Shown one piece after another: positions 8,096 to 16,212 of a stretch of DNA of 64,000 bases. Source of the DNA: VAXT01 sp963794605 (GTDB lineage Bacteria; Actinomycetota; Thermoleophilia; Gaiellales; Gaiellaceae). The stretch spans positions 310,001-374,000 of the forward strand of contig CAWCEN010000003.1 of assembly GCA_963794605.1 (NCBI GenBank), in the 5' to 3' direction. Position numbers and translations under genes: made by a program. The number at the start of each line of letters is the position of its first letter. Positions within the stretch are counted from its first letter, which is position 1. The notes beneath the pieces were generated by a model, which was not told where the DNA came from, did not search any database, and saw only the letters and a list, made by a program, of their open reading frames with translations.

Positions 8096-9633
8096 TGCAG
8101 CTCGCCTGACTCAGCCTCGACGGCCGAGATCGCCGACCCGTCGCGGATCGCGACGGCGATCGACTCTATGTCGTCCGACAACGATCGATCGTCGCCGAGG
8201 CGCGGGGACACCGAGCGCACGAACTCGCGTGCCGTCCTGGGGCCCACACCGGGCTCGAGCGGTGCATGGAACTCGACCGCCTGCGCGCCTGCGAGGAGCT
8301 CGATCGCGACGACGCGCTCCGCATTCGCGAGCACCTGCCACGCCTTCAGCCCTGCCGCGTTGCCCATCGACACATGATCCTCCTGGCCGGCGCTCGTCGG
8401 GATGCTGTCCACGCTCGCGGGATGGCTGAGGGCCTTGTTCTCGCTGACAAGCGAGGCGGCGACGTACTGCGGGATCATGAAGCCGGAGTTGAGGCCGCCG
8501 TCGGGCGCGAGGAATGCGGGCAGCCCGTCGGAGAGCGCGGGATTGACGAGCCGTTCGGTCCTGCGCTCAGAAATGCTCGCGAGCTCGCTGAGCGCGAGCG
8601 CGAGGACGTCGAGTGCGAACGCGACCGGCTGACCGTGGAAGTTGCCGTTCGAGAGCACGACGCCGTCCTCGGGGAAGACGAGCGGGTTGTCGGTCGCGGC
8701 GTTGAGCTCGACTGAGGCAGTCCGCGCGACGTGCTCGATGAGATCGCGCGCAGCGCCGTGCACCTGAGCCGCGCAGCGGAGCGAGTACGCGTCCTGGACC
8801 TGATCGCACCACCGGTGCGCCTCGAGGATCGCCGACCCGTCCAGCAGAGTCAGGATGTTCGCGGCGGCAGCCGCCTGGCCCGGAAGCGGCCTGAGCTCGT
8901 GAATCCGCGGCAGAAAGCTGTCGCGCGAGGCCTGCAGCGCATCGACCGACAGCGCACATGCGACGTCCGCGGCCTTGGCTAGCCGCCTCGCGCGCACGAC
9001 CCCGAGCGCGGCGAACGCTGCCATGAACTGGGTGCCGTTGACGAGCGAGAGCCCCTCCTTCGCCTCGAGCCGAAGCGGCTCGAGCCCCGCCCGCTCCAGC
9101 GCATCGCCGCCGGCGAGCAGCTCGTCCTCGAACCACGCCCGCCCCTCGCCGACGAGCGGAAGCGCCAGATGCGCCAGCGGAGCGAGGTCACCGCTCGCGC
9201 CGACCGAGCCGCGGCTCGGCACCTCAGGAACGACGTCCCGGCTCAAACAGTCGAGCAGCAGCTCCGCGACCTCGACCCGCGTTCCCGAGTAGCCCTTCGC
9301 GAGTGTGTTCGCGCGCATGACCATCGCGGCGCGAACGATCTCCCGCGGATACGGCTCGCCGACCCCGCAGGCATGACTGCGTAGAAGTCGGAGCTGGAGC
9401 TCCTCGGCCAGCTCGCCGGGAATCCTCGTCGAAACGAAGCGCCCGAAGCCGGTCGTCACCCCGTAGGTCGGCTCGTCCTTGCGCAACGCGGCTTCGACAA
9501 CCGCGCGCGCAGCGGCCAGCTTCTCGCGCGCCGAATCGTCGAGCTCGGCGGCTCCGTCCTCGACCGCGACGTGCCACACGTCGTCCGGGGTGAGGTCCTC
9601 CCCTGTCAGGCGGACCGCAGTCGTCCGAGCCAT
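8092..9633 (-). CDS. hutH: Histidine ammonia-lyase
   Basis: 513 residues, the usual length. Deaminates histidine to urocanate, first step of the pathway. The MIO prosthetic group would form from Ala146-Ser147-Gly148 in GSVGASGDLAPL. The catalytic Tyr lies in TYGVTTGFG (residue 57), and later motifs KEGLSLVNGTQ and SAGQEDHVSMG are intact. First gene of the hut operon; no hut regulator is visible nearby. ATG at 9633 is 9 bases after TAGACT, so the leader would be 0-3 bases. Confidence 0.97.
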   Translation of the reverse strand: MARTTAVRLTGEDLTPDDVWHVAVEDGAAELDDSAREKLAAARAVVEAALRKDEPTYGVTTGFGRFVSTRIPGELAEELQLRLLRSHACGVGEPYPREIVRAAMVMRANTLAKGYSGTRVEVAELLLDCLSRDVVPEVPSRGSVGASGDLAPLAHLALPLVGEGRAWFEDELLAGGDALERAGLEPLRLEAKEGLSLVNGTQFMAAFAALGVVRARRLAKAADVACALSVDALQASRDSFLPRIHELRPLPGQAAAAANILTLLDGSAILEAHRWCDQVQDAYSLRCAAQVHGAARDLIEHVARTASVELNAATDNPLVFPEDGVVLSNGNFHGQPVAFALDVLALALSELASISERRTERLVNPALSDGLPAFLAPDGGLNSGFMIPQYVAASLVSENKALSHPASVDSIPTSAGQEDHVSMGNAAGLKAWQVLANAERVVAIELLAGAQAVEFHAPLEPGVGPRTAREFVRSVSPRLGDDRSLSDDIESIAVAIRDGSAISAVEAESGELQ

Positions 9634-9642
9634 GGCCGAGCC

Positions 9643-9671
9643 AGTCTAGCCCGCTCCCCAAGGGGTAGAAC
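9643..9671. promoter_or_regulatory. Divergent promoters for hut operon and MFS gene
   Basis: The 44 bases between the starts contain TAGACT on the minus strand (9648-9643), 9 bases before the hutH ATG, and TAGAAC on the plus strand (9666-9671), 6 bases before the MFS GTG. Neither side has a convincing -35 element or Shine-Dalgarno sequence. Confidence 0.45.
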
Positions 9672-9677
9672 ACGCGC

Positions 9678-10964
9678 GTGACCGAGCCTGCGACCGCGAC
9701 TCCGGAGGAGCTGCTCCCGCGAGAGCCGGCCCGACCGGAGCGAGCGTCCGCGCTCTTCCGGCGCAGCGACTTCCGAAGGACGTATGCCGCGGTCGCGGTC
9801 AGCGAGCTCGGGGACGCGTTCCAGTACATCGCGCTCATGTGGTTCGCCCTCGTCGCGGGCGGGCCGCTCGGCGTGATCGCAGTCCGGCTCGCGGACAGCG
9901 TGCCGGCGCTCGTGTTCGGCCTGCACGGCGGAGTCGTTGCCGACCGCTGGGACCGACGGCGCCTGATGATCTCGGCAGACCTCGTTCGCGGCGTCGTGCT
10001 CGTCCCCGTGGCGATCGCCGGGCTGACCGGACATCTGCCGCTCGCGGTCCTCGTCGTCGCCGCCTTCGTGCTGACGGCTGCGACGAGCTACTTCGACCCC
10101 GCGTACGGCGGCCTGCTGCCCGAGCTCGTCGACCGACGGAATGTCCAGCAGGCGAACGGGCTCGTGCGGGCGACCGCAGACGCGCTGTCGGTCGGCGGCT
10201 GGGCGCTCGCCGGGCTCCTGCTCGTCGTCATGCCGATCAGCGCGTTCTTCGCGCTCAACGCGGCTTCGTTCTTCCTCTCGGCGGTGTTCCTGCTCGGCTT
10301 GCGGACGAAGGGACGGGTCGGAGGGCCGGACACAGAGCGGCCGCGAATCTCCGAAGGGTTCGCCGCGTTGCGACCGCGGCCCGTGCTTGCCGCCTCGGTC
10401 GTTGTCCTCGGGCTCGCGGTCACACTGTCGTCGGGAACGTGGATCGTCGGCGTGCCGGAGCTGGTGCGTTCGACACTCGGCCTCGGCGCGGGCAGCTTCT
10501 CCCTCGTCGCCGCGGCGTATGCATTCGGCTCGATCTGCGCGGGAGCCGCGCTCGCCCGCTTCCCGGTGCGTCGGAAGGCGCGCGCGAGCATGCTGGCGTG
10601 GGCGCTCTACCTGCCCGCATACGGGCTGTTTGCCTTGGCGGGCTCGCTCCCGGTCGCGCTGGCGGCGGGGCTCGTCTGCGGAGTCGGCCAGGGCTCGTCC
10701 TGGGTGCTGATCAACTCGGCGGCGCAGGAGGAGGTGCCCGACCGGTTCCTCGGGCGCGTGATGGGCCTCGTCTCGCTCGTCCATCGCGGCGCCCACGCGA
10801 CCGGGTTGCTGTTCGTGTCGCCGCTCTTCGCCTTCGCCGCCGCGCAAGATGTATTCGCGGCCGCGGCGATCGCGATCCCGCTGACCGGTCTGGCGGGGCT
10901 CGCGTTCAGTGCTCGAGCAACCGAAGCTCGAGTACCCGCGACGAGTCGAACCCGTCGATCCTGA
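9678..10964 (+). CDS. MFS transporter, DHA3/EntS-like
   Basis: 428 residues with about 10-12 hydrophobic helices starting near residue 36. The loop between helices 2 and 3 has the MFS signature ADRWDRRRLM, and SYFDPAYGGLLPELV fits the MFS_3/EntS-type exporter branch. A proline- and arginine-rich soluble N-terminus precedes helix 1. Substrate cannot be inferred; it diverges from the hut operon but sits on a separate promoter. The last 59 bases overlap the convergent formimidoyltransferase gene, and its last 15 or so residues (ARVPATSRTRRS) look like read-through into antisense sequence. Confidence 0.88.
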   Translation: MTEPATATPEELLPREPARPERASALFRRSDFRRTYAAVAVSELGDAFQYIALMWFALVAGGPLGVIAVRLADSVPALVFGLHGGVVADRWDRRRLMISADLVRGVVLVPVAIAGLTGHLPLAVLVVAAFVLTAATSYFDPAYGGLLPELVDRRNVQQANGLVRATADALSVGGWALAGLLLVVMPISAFFALNAASFFLSAVFLLGLRTKGRVGGPDTERPRISEGFAALRPRPVLAASVVVLGLAVTLSSGTWIVGVPELVRSTLGLGAGSFSLVAAAYAFGSICAGAALARFPVRRKARASMLAWALYLPAYGLFALAGSLPVALAAGLVCGVGQGSSWVLINSAAQEEVPDRFLGRVMGLVSLVHRGAHATGLLFVSPLFAFAAAQDVFAAAAIAIPLTGLAGLAFSARATEARVPATSRTRRS

Positions 10965-11787
10965 GCATTGCGCCCGCTGCGGCGGCAGCCGCTCCGGCGG
11001 GCATCAGGCCGACGAGCTCGGAGCCGACGACCGTCGCTCCCCGGAAGAGCGACTCCTGCTCGACACTCGCGACGATGTCGTGCAGAGCGGCCGCCTCCCA
11101 GTCCTCGACGTTCATGCTCACCTGGACGAGGCCGGTGCTCGGCAGCTCGAGGCCAAGGGCGCGAACGCCCGGGAAGCCGCCGCCGCTCTCCCGAACGATC
11201 GCGGCCACCTCGCGGGCCGCTGTGAGCTCGCCTTCCAGATTGACGTTGAAGGCGATGAGCGGGCGCCGCGCGCCAACGAGGACGGCGCCGGCGGAATCGT
11301 GGAGGCGCTCGGGACCGAAGTCCGGCCTCACTTCACCGGCAGCGATCCGGCGCTGCAGCTCCTCCGGACCGCCGCGCCGGAAGAACGCGGGCCCACGGTC
11401 CGGAGCGAGCTCGCCGTACAGGAAGACCGGCAGGCCAAGATCGTCGCCGATCTTCCGAGCCAGCTCCACCGCGGTGTCCTTCGCGCGGGACATGTCATCC
11501 CGGGAGATCGGTACAACGGGGACGACGTCGGCGGCGCCGACGCGGGGATGGGCTCCTTTGTGACGGCGCAGGTCGATCCGGTCCCGGGCGCACGCGACCC
11601 CGGCGAGCAGCGCATCCACGAGGTGGCTCTCCTGGCCGACAAGCGTGAAGACTGAGCGGTTGTGATCGATGTCGGCATGAACGTCAAGCAGCTCGGTGCG
11701 CTCACCGAGAGCGGCCGCCAACGCTTCCAGCGTCGCCTGCTTGCGGCCCTCGGAGAAGTTCGGCACCGATTCGAGTGGTAAAGGCAC
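10906..11787 (-). CDS. ftcD: Glutamate formimidoyltransferase (FtcD N-terminal type)
   Basis: About 293 residues, formiminotransferase domains only (no cyclodeaminase domain). Transfers the formimino group of formiminoglutamate to tetrahydrofolate. Hallmarks are VPNFSEGR at the N-terminus, DHNRSVFT, HKGAHPRVGAADVVP and YGELAPDRGP. It is separated from hutHUI only by the MFS gene and would complete histidine breakdown to glutamate. I chose GTG at 11787 rather than ATG at 11793, because TAGAGT at 11800-11795 ends one base before the ATG but 7 bases before the GTG, matching the leaderless pattern of its neighbours. Confidence 0.93.
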   Translation of the reverse strand: MPLPLESVPNFSEGRKQATLEALAAALGERTELLDVHADIDHNRSVFTLVGQESHLVDALLAGVACARDRIDLRRHKGAHPRVGAADVVPVVPISRDDMSRAKDTAVELARKIGDDLGLPVFLYGELAPDRGPAFFRRGGPEELQRRIAAGEVRPDFGPERLHDSAGAVLVGARRPLIAFNVNLEGELTAAREVAAIVRESGGGFPGVRALGLELPSTGLVQVSMNVEDWEAAALHDIVASVEQESLFRGATVVGSELVGLMPAGAAAAAAGAMLRIDGFDSSRVLELRLLEH

Positions 11788-11794
11788 GTGCATA

Positions 11795-11800
11795 ACTCTA
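11795..11800 (-). promoter_or_regulatory. -10 box deciding the ftcD start
   Basis: TAGAGT on the minus strand ends 7 bases before GTG 11787. The ATG at 11793 would lie upstream of the expected transcription start. Confidence 0.45.
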
Positions 11801-11891
11801 GGAGCGCCGAACGGTCGGCGTTTTGAATGGCTTGCCGCGGGGGAAACGGGCCAAACGAGGGTTGTAGTTCCAAATCGGAAGGGGTCTTTTG

Positions 11892-12263
11892 ATGGCTGAC
11901 ATCGATAAGTTCTCCGAGCGACTCGTCGATCTGGCGGAACGCTTTGCAGACGTGACGGATGCCGCGCAGGGACGCGGTAATCGGCAAGGTGGGATTCGGG
12001 CGCGCTGGTTCGTCGTTCCCGCGGCGGCTGGAGGCATCTACATGCTCGGCGCGAGCGGCTCCCTCAGGCGACAGGCAGGCAACGTCGCCAAGCAGGCGAA
12101 GGATCGGGCCGCGGACCTGCCGGACGACCTGATGAGCCGCGTCCACCGTGCGACCCGCAAGACGACCACTAGCGGGACGCGTTCCAACGGACGCTCGACG
12201 ACGAGATCGACCGGGCAATCACGGAGCCAGCGACGTAGGACGCAGACCAGCTCGGCTCGCTGA
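11892..12263 (+). CDS. Hypothetical basic protein with one hydrophobic segment
   Basis: 123 residues. ATG at 11892 is preceded by a purine-rich GGAAGGGG. The first 30 residues form a charged amphipathic helix (DKFSERLVDLAERFADV), a short hydrophobic stretch (WFVVPAAAGGIYMLGA) follows near residue 40, and the last 45 residues are Ser/Thr/Arg-rich and probably disordered. No family recognised. It could be a small membrane-anchored, nucleic-acid-binding protein, which is a guess from charge only. Confidence 0.6.
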   Translation: MADIDKFSERLVDLAERFADVTDAAQGRGNRQGGIRARWFVVPAAAGGIYMLGASGSLRRQAGNVAKQAKDRAADLPDDLMSRVHRATRKTTTSGTRSNGRSTTRSTGQSRSQRRRTQTSSAR

Positions 12264-12320
12264 CGAGAGAATGCCGGCGCGCTCTCCAACTCGCGCGGGA
12301 GCGCGCCGCGCCGCCGGGAC

Positions 12321-12326
12321 TACGCT
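12321..12326 (+). promoter_or_regulatory. -10 box of methyltransferase gene
   Basis: TACGCT ends 6 bases before GTG 12333, with no Shine-Dalgarno sequence between. Confidence 0.4.
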
Positions 12327-12332
12327 TCAGGC

Positions 12333-12926
12333 GTGAAGGCGTACTACGAGGCTCGTGCGCGCGAGTACGACGACTGGGTGTACGGCACCGGGCTCTTCGC
12401 GGAGCGGGATCGTCCGGGCTGGCACGAGGAGCGCGAGCGGATGGAGGCGGCGGTCACGTCGCTGCCGGTCGCGCGCACGCTCGACATCGCGTGCGGGACC
12501 GGCTGGCTCACGCAGCACCTGCGGGGCGAGAGCGTCGGCCTCGATGCGAGCCCGTCGATGCTCGAGGTGGCGGCGGCGCGCATTCCGGACGCGGAGTTCG
12601 TCGTCGGCGACGCGCTCGACCTGCCGTTCGAGGACGGATCGTTCGAGCGAGTCGCGACAGGCCATTTCTACGGCCATCTGGAAGAGGCTGACCGCGCTCG
12701 GTTCCTCGCGGAGGTTCGACGCCTGGCCGGAGAGCTGGTTGTCGTCGATTCGGCGCTCCACGACGGCGTCGAGCCGGTCGAGTGGCAGGAGCGGGTGCTG
12801 AACGACGGCTCGCGGTGGGACGTCTACAAGCGCTACTTCGTCGCGTCCGAGCTCGCCGAGGAGCTCGGTCACGGCGACGTTCTCTTCGAAGGGAACTGGT
12901 TCGTCGTCGTGCGCTCGCGCGGGTGA
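12333..12926 (+). CDS. Class I SAM-dependent methyltransferase
   Basis: 197 residues. SAM-binding motif I is LDIACGTGWLTQHL (about residue 48), followed by motif II (VGLDASPSMLEVA), the acidic GDALDLPFEDGSFE and GHFYGHLEEADR. No transmembrane segment. Substrate unknown. Its stop overlaps the uracil-DNA glycosylase GTG by 4 bases, so the two are coupled, but that gives no clear clue to the methyl acceptor. Confidence 0.85.
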   Translation: MKAYYEARAREYDDWVYGTGLFAERDRPGWHEERERMEAAVTSLPVARTLDIACGTGWLTQHLRGESVGLDASPSMLEVAAARIPDAEFVVGDALDLPFEDGSFERVATGHFYGHLEEADRARFLAEVRRLAGELVVVDSALHDGVEPVEWQERVLNDGSRWDVYKRYFVASELAEELGHGDVLFEGNWFVVVRSRG

Positions 12927-13534
12927 CGCGTCGACGATCTGCGTACCGGTCGCTCGCTTCGCTGCAGCGTGACAACCGCTCGTGCCTAGCCTGTGCCGAG
13001 GCGGGGTTTCGGATCGAGTCACGCCCGGTGCTCGAGGGGCATTTCGGTCAAAAGGCGTACCTCCTCGGGCAGGCGCCAGGCGTGGTCGAGGGTGAGCAGG
13101 GGCGGCCGTGGCGCGGCCGGGCCGGCCAGACGTTGCGGCGATGGCTCGGACTCGACGAGGAGACTTTCTACGCGACGTTCTACTGCGCTTCGGTCACGCG
13201 GTGCTATCCGGGTCGCGCCGCGGCGGGCGGAGGCGACCGGACGCCTGCTGCGCGCGAACAGGAGCTTTGCTCGTTCTGGCGCGAGTCGGAGCTCCGTCTG
13301 CTCCAGCCGCGCCTGATCGTCCCGGTGGGCGGGCTCGCGATTCGTCGACTGCTCGGTCTGTCCAGCCTCGACGGGACCGTCGGCCAGCGCTTCGACCAGG
13401 CCGGGGCGGTGGCCGTTCCGCTTCCACACCCGTCCGGCGTGAGCAGATGGATGAACGAGCCCGAGAACCAGAGGCGCGTCGAGCGAGCGGTCGCGCTGAT
13501 CCATGACGAGCTTCAGGCCCTGGATGTCGCTTAG
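12923..13534 (+). CDS. Uracil-DNA glycosylase, Fe-S (family 4/5-like)
   Basis: 203 residues. Removes uracil from DNA in base-excision repair. Motif A is LGQAPGVVEGEQGRPWRGRAG, matching the GE(A/Q)PG-type loop of families 4 and 5; the C-terminal motif is LPHPSGVSRW. Four Cys positions (CLAC near the N-terminus, YCASVTRC in the middle, and a Cys in EQELCSFW) offer ligands for a 4Fe-4S cluster. I chose GTG at 12923, which overlaps the upstream stop; the longer frame upstream is a methyltransferase shadow. Confidence 0.88.
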   Translation: MTRRRSAYRSLASLQRDNRSCLACAEAGFRIESRPVLEGHFGQKAYLLGQAPGVVEGEQGRPWRGRAGQTLRRWLGLDEETFYATFYCASVTRCYPGRAAAGGGDRTPAAREQELCSFWRESELRLLQPRLIVPVGGLAIRRLLGLSSLDGTVGQRFDQAGAVAVPLPHPSGVSRWMNEPENQRRVERAVALIHDELQALDVA

Positions 13535-13622
13535 GACCGGTACCCCCGACCTCCTCCCCACAGCGATCGTATCGACAAAATCCGCACGCGTGGGTAACGC
13601 GATCGCGCCGAGTTTGTGACTT

Positions 13623-14360
13623 TTACTTCCGGCCGACGACGGCCATTCGCCGGTGCTCGAGCGTGAGCGGCTCGCCGTCCTCGCCATAGGCACGCGTGTC
13701 GCGAAACCCCGCCGCGCGCAGCCAATCCTGGAGCTCAGCCGCGCTGTACATCCGCACCGAGAACTCGAACGTCCGGCTCTTGCCGCCGCGCACGATGGTT
13801 CGCTCGTCCAACGATCTGCCGGTCTGCAGATCGAGCCGATGGCGGTCGATCATCCGGTCCTCCCCACGCTCGACCACGACCTCGTCCGCGTAGCGCCCGA
13901 GCAAGTTGTCGCGGTGGTTCATCTCGACGAGCAACATCCCGCCCGACTTCAGCGCGCCGTCCACGCCGGCGAGTACTCGACGGTTCTCCTCGTCGGAGAA
14001 GTAGCCGAACGAGGTGAACCAGCACAGAACCCGATCAAACCGCTCGACCCAGGGAATCGCGCGCATGTCGCCCTCGACGTACTCGACCTTCAAGCCCCGC
14101 TCGGCCGCGTCGGCGCGTGCCAGCGAGAGGAACAGCGGTGTCGCATCGAGCCCGGTGACGCGCACGCCTCGCTCGGCGAGCGCATTCGCGATCCGCCCGT
14201 GCCCACATGCGAGGTCCAACAGCTCGATCCCGGGCTCCAGCTCGAGCAGCTTCCACACGAGCTCGACCTCGGCCGCGGTGCGCTCGTGCGTGAGCAGCTC
14301 CTCGTAGAAGTACAGGTAGTCCTCGTCGAACGCGTCCTCGCGCGGGAAGTCGGAGCCCAT
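13623..14360 (-). CDS. Class I SAM-dependent methyltransferase
   Basis: 245 residues. Motif I is LLDLACGHGRIANALAERG, then VTGLDATPLFLSLAR and the acidic EGDMRAIPWVERFD; the C-terminal half has beta-strand content typical of small-molecule methyltransferases (FEFSVRMYSAAELQDWL). ATG at 14360 is preferred over an upstream in-frame ATG because CAGACT ends 6 bases before it. Substrate unknown. Divergent from the ABC exporter genes. Confidence 0.85.
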   Translation of the reverse strand: MGSDFPREDAFDEDYLYFYEELLTHERTAAEVELVWKLLELEPGIELLDLACGHGRIANALAERGVRVTGLDATPLFLSLARADAAERGLKVEYVEGDMRAIPWVERFDRVLCWFTSFGYFSDEENRRVLAGVDGALKSGGMLLVEMNHRDNLLGRYADEVVVERGEDRMIDRHRLDLQTGRSLDERTIVRGGKSRTFEFSVRMYSAAELQDWLRAAGFRDTRAYGEDGEPLTLEHRRMAVVGRK

Positions 14361-14366
14361 GCCGCC

Positions 14367-14413
14367 AGTCTGGCCACGCTCGGAACCGCCGAGCAAGTAC
14401 CGAAAGCTAGATT
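14367..14413. promoter_or_regulatory. Divergent -10 boxes, methyltransferase and ABC exporter
   Basis: Minus strand CAGACT (14372-14367) lies 6 bases before ATG 14360; plus strand TAGATT (14408-14413) lies 8 bases before GTG 14422. Confidence 0.4.
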
Positions 14414-14421
14414 TTCCAGCC

Positions 14422-16212
14422 GTGGCAACGACGGTGCCGTATCGCCAGACGTTCTATCGCCTGCTCGGTTTCCTCAGGCCGTACCGCGTTTCCCTCGTCG
14501 TCTCGATCGTCCTCGCAGTCGGCTCCCAGGCAGCTGCGATCATCATCGCCTACCTCACGGGATCCGGGCTTCAGAGCGCCGTTACGGCCAACAGTCACAC
14601 GCAGTTGTATTGGATCGCCATCGCGGTCGTGATTACCGGCTCCTTCCGGGCGCTCTTCATGTCCGGCAGGCGACTGATCTCCGGCCGCCAGGCGCTCGGC
14701 GTCGAGTACGACCTCCGCAACGCGCTGTACGCGAAGCTGCTCAAGCTCTCGTTCGGCTTCTACGACCGCCACCAGACGGGCCAGCTGCTCTCGCGCGCGA
14801 CCATCGACCTCCAGACGGTCCGTTTCTTCCTCGGCTACGGCCTGATCTTCTTCTTCCAGAACGTGCTCACGATCGTCGCCGCGACCGTGATCATGTTCTT
14901 CGTCAACTGGGAGCTCGCGCTCGTCGCCACCGCCGTGACGCCGCTAATCGTCGTCATCGCGTACCGCTACTCGCGCGTCGCACACCCGGTCCTCCGCGAC
15001 GTCCAGCAGAAGATGGCCGACGTCGCGACCGTCGCAGAGGAGAACATCGTCGGCGTCCACGTCGTCAAGTCGTTCGCCCAGGAGCAGAACGAGCTGGACA
15101 AGTTCGCCGCCCGCTCCGAGCGTGTCTTCGAGCGCAGCGTCGACGCGAACAAGCAGCGCGCGCTCTACGTGCCGCTGCTCTCGTTCCTGCCGCTGATCAT
15201 GCAAGCGGGCGTCCTGCTCGTCGGCGGCCGCATGGTCGCGAACGGGACGCTCGACATCAAGACCTTCTTCTTCTTCAACGTGCTCGTGGTCATGCTCGTG
15301 ATGCCGCTCCGCATGCTCGGCATGTGGGTCGGCCAGTCACAACGCGCGACGGCCTCCGGCGAACGGATCTTCGAGATCATGGACGAGCCAGAGGAGATCG
15401 CCGACACCCCGGATGCGACCGAAATGCCGCCGGGTGAGGGCCGCGTCCGCTACGAAAACGTGTCGTTCGAGTACGCCGCCGGCCGCCCGGTGCTCCAGGA
15501 CATCGACCTCGAGCTCGAGCCCGGCAGCACGGTCGCGCTGATCGGGCACACGGGCTCGGGCAAGACGACGTTCGCCGCGCTCGTTCCCCGCTTCTACGAC
15601 GTGACCGAGGGCCGGATCACGATCGACGGCGTCGACGTCCGCGACGTGAAGCTCCAGTCGCTGCGGCGCGAGATCGGGATCGTCGCGCAGGACCCGTTCC
15701 TGTTCTCGGCGACGGTTCGCGAGAACATCGCCTTCGGCCGCGGGGACGCGACGGACGAGGAGGTCGAGCGCGCGGCCAGGCTCGCCCAGGCGCACGACTT
15801 CATCGAAGCGCTCCCGGACGGCTACGGCACCGTGATCGGCGAGCGCGGGATCACGCTCTCGGGCGGACAGCGACAGCGGCTCGCGATCGCGCGCGCGTTG
15901 ATCATGGAACCGCGCATCCTGATCCTCGACGACGCCACCGCCTCCGTCGACGCAACGACCGAGGCCCGCATCCGGCTCGGCCTGCGCGAGGCGATGAAGG
16001 GGCGGACGACGATCATCATCGCGCACCGCCTGTCGACGATTTCCCTCGCCGACGAGCTCGTCGTCCTGGACAACGGGCGCATCTGCGGCCGGGGCACCGA
16101 CGAGGAGCTGCTCCGGACGAACGCCGTCTACCGCGACATCCACGAGCACGGGCTGCTCGAGGCGGAGTTCGCGCACCGCGTGGAGGCAACGGCGGAGGCG
16201 GGCACGGGATGA
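14422..16212 (+). CDS. ABC exporter half-transporter with degenerate Walker B
   Basis: 596 residues: six-helix transmembrane domain (about residues 10-310) fused to a nucleotide-binding domain. Walker A is GHTGSGKTT, signature LSGGQRQRL and the H-loop IAHRLS; Walker B ends LILDDATASVD, so the catalytic Glu is Asp. In heterodimeric exporters such as TM287/288 and BmrCD one site is degenerate in this way. Its partner is the next gene, joined by a 4-bp overlap. Likely drug, lipid or peptide efflux; substrate unknown. GTG at 14422 follows a TAGATT box; upstream codons are antisense to the methyltransferase. Confidence 0.93.
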   Translation: MATTVPYRQTFYRLLGFLRPYRVSLVVSIVLAVGSQAAAIIIAYLTGSGLQSAVTANSHTQLYWIAIAVVITGSFRALFMSGRRLISGRQALGVEYDLRNALYAKLLKLSFGFYDRHQTGQLLSRATIDLQTVRFFLGYGLIFFFQNVLTIVAATVIMFFVNWELALVATAVTPLIVVIAYRYSRVAHPVLRDVQQKMADVATVAEENIVGVHVVKSFAQEQNELDKFAARSERVFERSVDANKQRALYVPLLSFLPLIMQAGVLLVGGRMVANGTLDIKTFFFFNVLVVMLVMPLRMLGMWVGQSQRATASGERIFEIMDEPEEIADTPDATEMPPGEGRVRYENVSFEYAAGRPVLQDIDLELEPGSTVALIGHTGSGKTTFAALVPRFYDVTEGRITIDGVDVRDVKLQSLRREIGIVAQDPFLFSATVRENIAFGRGDATDEEVERAARLAQAHDFIEALPDGYGTVIGERGITLSGGQRQRLAIARALIMEPRILILDDATASVDATTEARIRLGLREAMKGRTTIIIAHRLSTISLADELVVLDNGRICGRGTDEELLRTNAVYRDIHEHGLLEAEFAHRVEATAEAGTG